DNA from: Clostridium sp.
GTDB lineage: Bacteria > Bacillota > Clostridia > Clostridiales > Clostridiaceae
Direction of reading: 5' to 3'
Length of the DNA stretch: 11,496 nucleotides
NCBI GenBank assembly: GCA_003539755.1
Contig: DPOH01000075.1
Span: forward strand, 1 to 11,496
Shown in pieces: positions 5,856 through 11,496 of the stretch. The translations under genes were made by a program, and so were the position numbers. The notes beneath the pieces were generated by a model that was not told where the DNA came from, did no database searches, and saw nothing but the letters and a program-made list of their open reading frames with translations. The number at the start of each line of letters is the position of its first letter. Within the stretch, counting starts at the first letter, position 1.

Positions 5856-6150
5856 TATAAATCAATCTGACTACCAACAAAAATTAATAAATATATATTT
5901 TTCTAAATGCAAATTCGGAACCAGCTATTTTCTCAAATAGCTGGTTCTGATTCTATGTCAATATTTTTAAATATAATTTAACTTGATTCATATTTCCCAT
6001 CTACCGTTTCCTTATATTATTTTTAAAATTACTAATATTTTATTTATTATTCCACAAATTATAAAATTCTAACCAGTTACTACGAATATTCTTCATTCTG
6101 AATTTTAAACAAAAAATATCCACACATAATATTTAATTTAATTCTAATAC
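5856..6150. other. Non-coding spacer between the two dehydrogenase units
   Basis: Apart from the terminator hairpin of the first unit near its left end, I see no gene and no strong motif. The sequence is AT-rich and does not resemble the 402-nt region upstream of copy 1, so the duplication seems not to have carried, or not to have kept, the distal regulatory sequences. Confidence 0.55.
5915..5950 (+). terminator. Terminator hairpin of dehydrogenase copy 1
   Basis: GAACCAGCTATTT (5918-5930) pairs over 13 bp with AAATAGCTGGTTC (5935-5947) around a TCTC loop; a G-T pair and two more pairs extend it to 5915-5950. The T tail is weak (TTCTATG). It corresponds to the hairpin after copy 2, with a compensatory A-T to T-A change in the stem. 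Confidence 0.7.
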
Positions 6151-6207
6151 TATAATTGTAGTACATGCCTGTAAGACTTTTTAAACAAGAACTTGAAACT
6201 TAGGAGG
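6151..6207 (+). promoter_or_regulatory. Promoter/leader of the second Fe-alcohol dehydrogenase
   Basis: A perfect -10 hexamer TATAAT (6151-6156) has no recognisable -35 15-19 nt upstream, suggesting activator dependence. Downstream is the leader shared with copy 1: ATGCCTGT (6165-6172), CTTTTTAAAC and AAACTTAGGAGG. The ribosome site AGGAGG is at 6202-6207, 8 nt before the start. Transcription would begin at about 6163-6165, almost exactly on the conserved ATGCCTGT. Confidence 0.55.
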
Positions 6208-6215
6208 GTTTACAT

Positions 6216-7364
6216 ATGAGTAGTAAATTTTTTATGCCACCATTAAGTTTAGTAGGTAAAGGATGCTTAAATGATGCAGGCCCACAATTAACTTCTTTAG
6301 GATTAAATAAAGCACTAATTGTAACTGATAAAACGCTTATAGAAACCAAATTAGTTAACAACTTAACTGACATTTTAGATAATAATAAATTAAGCTATGT
6401 TATTTATGATGGAGTAAAACCAAACCCAACAGTTACATCTGTTAATGAAGGACTACAAATATTAAAAGATACAGACTGCGACTTTGTAATATCATTTGGT
6501 GGTGGTTCAGCTCATGACTGTGCAAAAGGAATTGCTCTTCTTGCTAGTAACGGCGGAAAAATCAATGATTATGAAGGTGTAGATAAATCTACAAAACCAT
6601 GCCTTCCACTTGTAACTGTAAATACAACTGCTGGTACTGGAAGTGAATTAACTATATTTACTATAATTACAGATGAAGAAAGACATGTAAAAATGGCTAT
6701 AGTCGATAAAAATATCAACCCAATTATAGCTATAAACGATCCAGTTTTAATGATGGGAATGCCAAAAGGATTAACAGCAGCTACAGGTATGGATGCCTTA
6801 ACTCATGCTATTGAAGCCTATGTTTCTACAACAGCAACACCTGCAACTGATGCATGTGCAATAAAAGCCATTGATTTAATAATGAATAACTTAGAAAAGG
6901 CAGTTACTGATGGCAGTAATGAAAAAGCTAGAGAAGCTATGGCCTATGCTGAATACTTGGCAGGAATGGCATTTAATAATGCGAGCTTAGGATACGTTCA
7001 TGCTATAGCACACCAATTAGGAGGATTCTACAACCTTCCTCATGGTGTATGCAATGCTATACTTCTTCCTCACGTTCAAAAATACAATCTGGAAGCTGCT
7101 GCTGATAGATTAAAAGAAATAGCTTTAGAAATGGGATTAGATGTTAATAAAATGTCTGATATTGATGCTGCCAGCAAAGCTATAGAAGCTTTAACTACAT
7201 TAAGTAAGAATATAAATATACCTTCTGGATTAAGAGAACTTGGTGTAAAAGAAAGCGATTTTGATACTCTAGCTACAAATGCATTAAAAGATATTTGTTG
7301 TCTTACAAATCCAAGACAAGGTTCAAAAGAAGATATAATTGAGATATTAAAATCTGCTATGTAA
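6216..7364 (+). CDS. Iron-containing alcohol dehydrogenase, copy 2 (YiaY/AdhB type)
   Basis: A 382-residue paralogue of the preceding dehydrogenase, co-linear without gaps; by hand count about 332 of 382 residues (87%) are identical. All signature residues are kept: GGGSAHDCAKG (95-105), NTTAGTGSE (136-144), and iron ligands Asp193, His197, His262 and His276, so it should be active. Residues 91-140 are unchanged, while differences cluster at 51-60, 301-340 and 361-378, including an extra cysteine (Cys362, KDICC against KDACG). Starting sequence, ribosome site and leader match copy 1. It has its own probable promoter and a terminator shared with the convergent kinase gene. A difference in expression or substrate range from copy 1 is plausible but not shown by the sequence. 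Confidence 0.93.
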   Translation: MSSKFFMPPLSLVGKGCLNDAGPQLTSLGLNKALIVTDKTLIETKLVNNLTDILDNNKLSYVIYDGVKPNPTVTSVNEGLQILKDTDCDFVISFGGGSAHDCAKGIALLASNGGKINDYEGVDKSTKPCLPLVTVNTTAGTGSELTIFTIITDEERHVKMAIVDKNINPIIAINDPVLMMGMPKGLTAATGMDALTHAIEAYVSTTATPATDACAIKAIDLIMNNLEKAVTDGSNEKAREAMAYAEYLAGMAFNNASLGYVHAIAHQLGGFYNLPHGVCNAILLPHVQKYNLEAAADRLKEIALEMGLDVNKMSDIDAASKAIEALTTLSKNINIPSGLRELGVKESDFDTLATNALKDICCLTNPRQGSKEDIIEILKSAM

Positions 7365-7422
7365 TGTAGCTTAATTTAACAATAACAATAAATAAATAAT
7401 TTTCAAACATTCAAAAATTAGG

Positions 7423-7451
7423 AACCTGCTATTTCCTCATAATAGCAGGTT
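7423..7451. terminator. Bidirectional terminator between dehydrogenase copy 2 and the kinase gene
   Basis: AACCTGCTATT (7423-7433) pairs over 11 bp with AATAGCAGGTT (7441-7451), with a 7-nt loop. On the plus strand TTTAAACTTTAA follows; on the minus strand the stem is followed by a tail containing TTTTT. It lies between convergent genes that stop at 7364 and 7476, and it is homologous to the hairpin after copy 1. Confidence 0.7.
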
Positions 7452-7475
7452 TTAAACTTTAATAATTATAAGTAA

Positions 7476-10400
7476 CTATTCTTCACTATTTACAGGAAGA
7501 ATTATTATAAACTCGCTTCCTACACCAACTTCACTTTCTACATATATTTCTCCACCATGAAGTTTTATAAGCTGCTTAGTTATAGTAAGGCCTAACCCAC
7601 TTCCACCTTTTTGTTCAGAAGTTTCATCTACAACTTGATGGAATCTATCAAATATTATTTTTTGATTTTCTTCACTTATACCTATTCCATTATCTTTAAC
7701 AATTATTTTTACTTTATCATCTAAATCATATATCAATACTTGTATTAATCCACCTTCAGGAGTAAATTTAGTAGCATTATTAACTAGATTTATGATACAT
7801 CTTTCTATATCAAGTTTATTACACTGAATTGATTTTTCTTCTATATCAGTATCAAAAATTACTTCAATGCCCTTTTCCTCAATATAATCTTTCATATCAA
7901 GAACCGTTTCTTCAACTAAATAAACTATATCAGTTTCTTGTTTAATTACAATATAATTATTATTTTCAATTTTTGTATAATCAATTAAGTTATTAATAAG
8001 ATTCAATAATCTATTACAGTTTCTATTCATTATATCCATATAATACATGAGCTTTTCAGCAGTTAAAATTGTATCACTCTTCAAACATGAATTTATTAAT
8101 TGATTTATGCTGCTTAATACATTTAAAGGTGTTCTAAGTTCATGTGATAGATTAACAAAATAATTATTCTTACTCTTTTCGAGCTTTAATACTTTATTGA
8201 ATAATTGCTCATTTTTCTCCATTTCTTTTCTAAGTTCACCTGTTCTTATATCAACTAGCTTGTCCATTCTTTTAACTCTATTAATAGATACATATACATA
8301 AATAATTATTGAAAGAAAATAAACACATATGGCATATTTACTCAACCAAATAGGAGCATTAATATTAAAACTTACACAGTTGACTTCACTTGCCACTCCA
8401 TGCTGAGTCATTGTTTTTATTTCTAAATTGTATTTTCCTGGAGCCAAATTTACTAATACAAGTGAATTATGGTCAGTGACATTCCATTTATCTTCATCAT
8501 TTAACCTATAATAATACTTTGTTATTTTTGTATTTCTATAATCATCTGTAAAAAAGTTTATCTTTATATTATTCTCATTATAATTAAGATTCATATTAGA
8601 TATATCCTTTTTCTCTATACCATTTACTTCAAAATTCTCAAATATAATTTTGGGCTGAAATACAGATATTTCTATATCATTTATATTAATAATATTAAAT
8701 CCATTTATACCTCCAAAGTACAAATGTCCATCATTACTATTAAAACACGATCTCCCATTAAATTCATTAGACTGAAGACCATCTCCAACTGTAAAGTTCT
8801 TAAATGTTCCCTGACTCATTGATAATTTAGATATACCACCATTTGTACTCATCCATATATCATTATGTTCATCAACTAATATTCCATATACAGTATTATT
8901 TATTAGTCCATCATTTTCTGTATAATGAATAAATTTATTTGTATTTAAATCTATAACATTAAGTCCATGACTGGTTCCAACTAATATATTTCCATCTAAG
9001 TCTTCAGTTATGTATCTTATTGAGTTATTACTTATACTGTCATTATCATCATCATTATTTTTATATAATTTATATTCCTTAGTATGTGGGTTTATTTTTA
9101 TTAATCCACCATGTAAAAAACATCCAATATAATAATTCCCATTGGAATCCTCATATACAGCTCCTACATTTTTATCATCTACTCCCATTTTATCAAATAT
9201 ATAAGTTATATCCGAAACTTGTCCACTTTTTATATCTAATATAGCTAATCCTTTATTAGTTCCTATCCATAAATATCCCTTAGAATCTACAAATAAAGAT
9301 CTTATTCTGTTTGATGGTAGTCCATCTTTATCTGTATAATTGGTTATATTATAGATGAAATTATTACTATCATCTTTTTCTATAATAGATAATCCTTTAT
9401 CAGTACCAGCAAATATATAATTATCAACTCCAGTTATATCCTGTATTGAATCGCTAATAAGCTTACTATTCTTTGGGTTTAAGTGTCTTATTTTATCCTT
9501 AGTTATAATATTTAAACCATTTTTATTAGTCCCTACCCATAATGTTTTATCATTATCTTTATATATACCATTAACCATATTTCCACTTAAACTATTTTTA
9601 TCATGCAGCTTTGATTTAAAATGATAAAAATTGTTATTAGGATTAAATACAGATATTCCACTATAAGTACCTACCCATATAAGCCCACTATTATCTTTTA
9701 ATAAGCAATCTGTTTTTTCATCTATTAGACTATCTTTTTCATATGGTTCATCATTATAATTTGTAAATATCTCTTTTTCATAATCAAACTTACTAATACC
9801 TTTATTAGTAGCAACCCATAGTTTTCCGTTAGCATCAAGTACAGCATCTCTTACATTACTACTTGATATTGAATGTTCATCTTCAGTTTTTTTATAATTA
9901 TCTACATTTCCATTGTTTAAATTTATTCTAAACAATCCCTTATCTAATGTACATACCCATACATACCCTTTTGAATCATCATATGTAGTGTATACATCTG
10001 CTTTTCCAACTGTATCTTCATACTTATTAACAATGTTTAATTCTTTATCTACTTCAACTACACCTTCATCTGTACTAACCCATATAAAACCACGTGAATC
10101 TTCTTTAACTGAATATATATATTGACTTGGAAGTTCATTTTCTTTATCTAAAATTCTATAAAACTTCTCATTTTTTTCATCATACAAATTAAGTCCGTCT
10201 TCTGTAGCTGCAAATATCCTATTATCTTTAGTAGCAAGAACATTACATACATTATTATTAGATAAATTTCCTTTATCTTCTTTTTCAGAATAATTCCTTA
10301 TTTCATCGGTATCAAGATTCATTCTGCTTATTCCCTCTAAAGTAGCTATCCACATAATACCATTTGTATCTTCTGTAACCCCTCTTATGTAGTTGCTTAT

Positions 10401-10667
10401 TAATGAATTTTCACGATACTTATCATTTTTATAATGTTTAAATTCCTTTCCATTATATCTATTAAGCCCGTCTTCAGTACCTATCCATATATATCCTCTG
10501 CTGTCTTGATACATATTACCTACTGTAGACTGTGATAATCCATCTTCAATGGTTATATTATTAAATTTTATGCTTGAGTCTATATCAGCATAACTTACAT
10601 CACACCTTATAAACAAAAACATAATTAAAAAGAATAATCCTCTTAGTTTCATTCTACTGACCAACAT
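7476..10667 (-). CDS. Two-propeller membrane sensor histidine kinase
   Basis: A 1063-residue two-component sensor. Residues 1-28 form a signal sequence or membrane anchor (LRGLFFLIMFLFI core). Residues about 35-660 contain 14 Reg_prop-type repeats (pattern DxxGxxWIGTxxGL), enough for two seven-bladed beta-propellers, followed by a Y_Y_Y domain (about 700-768), a transmembrane helix (about 777-796), a short coiled-coil, a HisKA domain with phosphorylatable His842 (SHELRTP) and a HATPase domain with N box (Asn960/Asn964), DNGIGIS (992-998), FDRF (1006-1009) and GGSGLGL (1021-1027). The propellers should lie outside the membrane. There is no receiver or DNA-binding domain, unlike the hybrid propeller regulators of Bacteroides, and no response regulator gene nearby, so its partner is unknown. 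GATGAGG precedes the ATG at 10667. Ligand unknown. Confidence 0.92.
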   Translation of the reverse strand: MLVSRMKLRGLFFLIMFLFIRCDVSYADIDSSIKFNNITIEDGLSQSTVGNMYQDSRGYIWIGTEDGLNRYNGKEFKHYKNDKYRENSLISNYIRGVTEDTNGIMWIATLEGISRMNLDTDEIRNYSEKEDKGNLSNNNVCNVLATKDNRIFAATEDGLNLYDEKNEKFYRILDKENELPSQYIYSVKEDSRGFIWVSTDEGVVEVDKELNIVNKYEDTVGKADVYTTYDDSKGYVWVCTLDKGLFRINLNNGNVDNYKKTEDEHSISSSNVRDAVLDANGKLWVATNKGISKFDYEKEIFTNYNDEPYEKDSLIDEKTDCLLKDNSGLIWVGTYSGISVFNPNNNFYHFKSKLHDKNSLSGNMVNGIYKDNDKTLWVGTNKNGLNIITKDKIRHLNPKNSKLISDSIQDITGVDNYIFAGTDKGLSIIEKDDSNNFIYNITNYTDKDGLPSNRIRSLFVDSKGYLWIGTNKGLAILDIKSGQVSDITYIFDKMGVDDKNVGAVYEDSNGNYYIGCFLHGGLIKINPHTKEYKLYKNNDDDNDSISNNSIRYITEDLDGNILVGTSHGLNVIDLNTNKFIHYTENDGLINNTVYGILVDEHNDIWMSTNGGISKLSMSQGTFKNFTVGDGLQSNEFNGRSCFNSNDGHLYFGGINGFNIININDIEISVFQPKIIFENFEVNGIEKKDISNMNLNYNENNIKINFFTDDYRNTKITKYYYRLNDEDKWNVTDHNSLVLVNLAPGKYNLEIKTMTQHGVASEVNCVSFNINAPIWLSKYAICVYFLSIIIYVYVSINRVKRMDKLVDIRTGELRKEMEKNEQLFNKVLKLEKSKNNYFVNLSHELRTPLNVLSSINQLINSCLKSDTILTAEKLMYYMDIMNRNCNRLLNLINNLIDYTKIENNNYIVIKQETDIVYLVEETVLDMKDYIEEKGIEVIFDTDIEEKSIQCNKLDIERCIINLVNNATKFTPEGGLIQVLIYDLDDKVKIIVKDNGIGISEENQKIIFDRFHQVVDETSEQKGGSGLGLTITKQLIKLHGGEIYVESEVGVGSEFIIILPVNSEE

Positions 10668-10755
10668 AATACCTCATCCTATTCTTTAGCATAATTTCAT
10701 ATGATTTACATAAACTTTACGAATACTATCCTAGTATATATTATTTTGGTTAATT

Positions 10756-10784
10756 ATTCCACACAAAACCCAATTTTTTGTCAA
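10756..10784 (-). promoter_or_regulatory. Possible promoter of the sensor kinase gene
   Basis: On the minus strand a perfect -35 TTGACA (10779-10784) is followed after 17 nt by TGGAAT (10756-10761), 4/6 to the -10 consensus. It would give a 5' untranslated region of about 80 nt. The -10 is weak, so this is a moderate prediction. The remainder of the 351-nt gap to the next gene holds only the ohrR terminator. Confidence 0.4.
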
Positions 10785-10874
10785 AATAATAAAATCTATC
10801 TATATATTTAATTAAATTAGTATTACTTCATTAAAAAAACAAATAAAATATTTTACATTTCTTTAATTAAATAT

Positions 10875-10921
10875 AAAAAAAGCACACTTTGTATCGAAAT
10901 ATATCACGACAAAGTGCACTT
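10875..10921 (-). terminator. Rho-independent terminator after ohrR
   Basis: On the minus strand, AAGTGCACTTTGT (complement of 10909-10921) pairs with ACAAAGTGTGC (complement of 10882-10892) with a small bulge, followed directly by seven T residues (complement of 10875-10881). This is the most canonical terminator in the window. It lies about 100 nt past the ohrR stop and separates it from the kinase gene. Confidence 0.8.
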
Positions 10922-11018
10922 AATTATGTGAATTCTACAATATTAATTTTTTTACATATAGCATATTCTTATTTAATAATTAGCAATTAAAATAAGTATA
11001 CCTAAATTTTTAGAGTAA

Positions 11019-11465
11019 TTACTGAATATATTTTTCTATATTATCTAGTTTGTTTACAAAATCATCAAACTCTTTAATGTATTTTAAGAATTCTTTCTTT
11101 GATAAATGAAGATTTTCTGCTATTTTTTCTGGGATATCCTTTGCCTTTTCTTCAAGTTCTAATCCTTTTTCAGTAACAGCTATATATATTTTTCTATCAT
11201 CATTTTCATCTTTTTCTTTTGCCAGATATCCATTACTCTCTAACTTAGTTAAAATAGGAGTTAATGTACCAGTCTTCATTTTCAGCTTAGAACTTATTTC
11301 TTTAAAAGATAATTTCTTATACTCCCACAAAACCATCATTACTAAGTACTGTGGATACGTAAGGCCTATTTCATTTAATAAAGGCCCATATATTCTAACT
11401 ATACTCTTAGATGCAGAGTATACTTTGAAGCAAAGCTGATTTTCTAATTTTAAATTCTCATACAT
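11019..11465 (-). CDS. ohrR: OhrR-type MarR-family peroxide-sensing repressor
   Basis: A 148-residue winged-helix regulator closely resembling OhrR. It contains LKLENQLCF with Cys12, equivalent to the reactive Cys15 of B. subtilis OhrR, and the tyrosines Tyr26 (IYGPLL) and Tyr37 (TYPQY), which in B. subtilis (Tyr29, Tyr40) hydrogen-bond the oxidised cysteine. The DNA-binding part covers about 50-100, with recognition helix MKTGTLTPILTKLE (63-76) and wing DENDDRKIYI (86-95). No second sensing cysteine is present, so it is a 1-Cys type. Such proteins repress the organic hydroperoxide reductase gene ohr, which is not in this window and may lie beyond the right edge. The start is the only ATG that keeps the conserved N-terminus, but no clear ribosome site precedes it. 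It ends in its own terminator. Confidence 0.9.
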   Translation of the reverse strand: MYENLKLENQLCFKVYSASKSIVRIYGPLLNEIGLTYPQYLVMMVLWEYKKLSFKEISSKLKMKTGTLTPILTKLESNGYLAKEKDENDDRKIYIAVTEKGLELEEKAKDIPEKIAENLHLSKKEFLKYIKEFDDFVNKLDNIEKYIQ

Positions 11466-11496
11466 AATATATGCACCGTTACTGAAAACTTATAAA

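Noticed and set aside
9913..10125. 70-codon plus-strand open frame inside the kinase gene
   Set aside because: It is antisense to well-supported propeller repeats of the kinase and has no ribosome site.
10584..10667. Possible lipoprotein signal (Cys22) at the start of the kinase
   Set aside because: The residue before the cysteine is arginine (FIRC), which does not fit a lipobox; a plain signal or anchor segment fits better.

Overview
The window is very AT-rich, uses TAA/TAG stops and strong AGGAGG-type ribosome sites, and encodes proteins typical of anaerobic Firmicutes: a flavodiiron protein, rubredoxins, YiaY-type iron alcohol dehydrogenases and a propeller sensor kinase. It most resembles a solvent- or acid-forming Clostridium sensu stricto chromosome (C. 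beijerinckii/butyricum group). That placement is inference from gene content and composition; no database search was possible.

Layout. (1) Positions 1-592 carry no convincing gene, but do hold short direct and inverted repeats. (2) 593-2392, minus strand: an oxygen/nitric oxide detoxification operon, flavodiiron protein (fprA type) followed by two nearly identical tandem rubredoxins (the upstream copy is only 54 codons) and a hairpin terminator. (3) 2674-3348, plus strand: a Crp/Fnr-family regulator divergent from the operon. A 16-nt dyad (TGTTGCCTTAGCAACA) lies in the shared intergenic region and is its best operator candidate. (4) 3363-3470: two perfect long hairpins between convergent genes. 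(5) 3450-4304, minus strand: an AraC-family regulator divergent from the alcohol dehydrogenases. (6) 4641-7451, plus strand: two complete, separately transcribed Fe-alcohol dehydrogenase units. Leader, ORF (382 aa each, about 87% identical) and terminator hairpin are all duplicated. (7) 7476-10667, minus strand: a 1063-aa membrane sensor histidine kinase with two predicted seven-bladed propellers, a Y_Y_Y domain and a kinase core, but no receiver domain or adjacent response regulator. (8) 11019-11465, minus strand: a peroxide-sensing OhrR-type MarR repressor with its own strong terminator.

How the genes may work together. The flavodiiron protein reduces O2 and/or NO with electrons from rubredoxin, and the neighbouring Crp/Fnr protein plausibly switches the operon on. 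The AraC protein next to the alcohol dehydrogenases recalls the E. coli YqhC-yqhD pair and may respond to aldehydes or alcohols. A Rex-like box upstream of the first dehydrogenase suggests redox (NADH/NAD+) control of that copy only. The kinase and OhrR are separate transcription units with no proven link to the dehydrogenases. Overall this is a redox and stress-management neighbourhood with two recent gene duplications. I saw no mobile element, CRISPR array, tRNA or rRNA, and no clearly novel defence or biosynthetic system.
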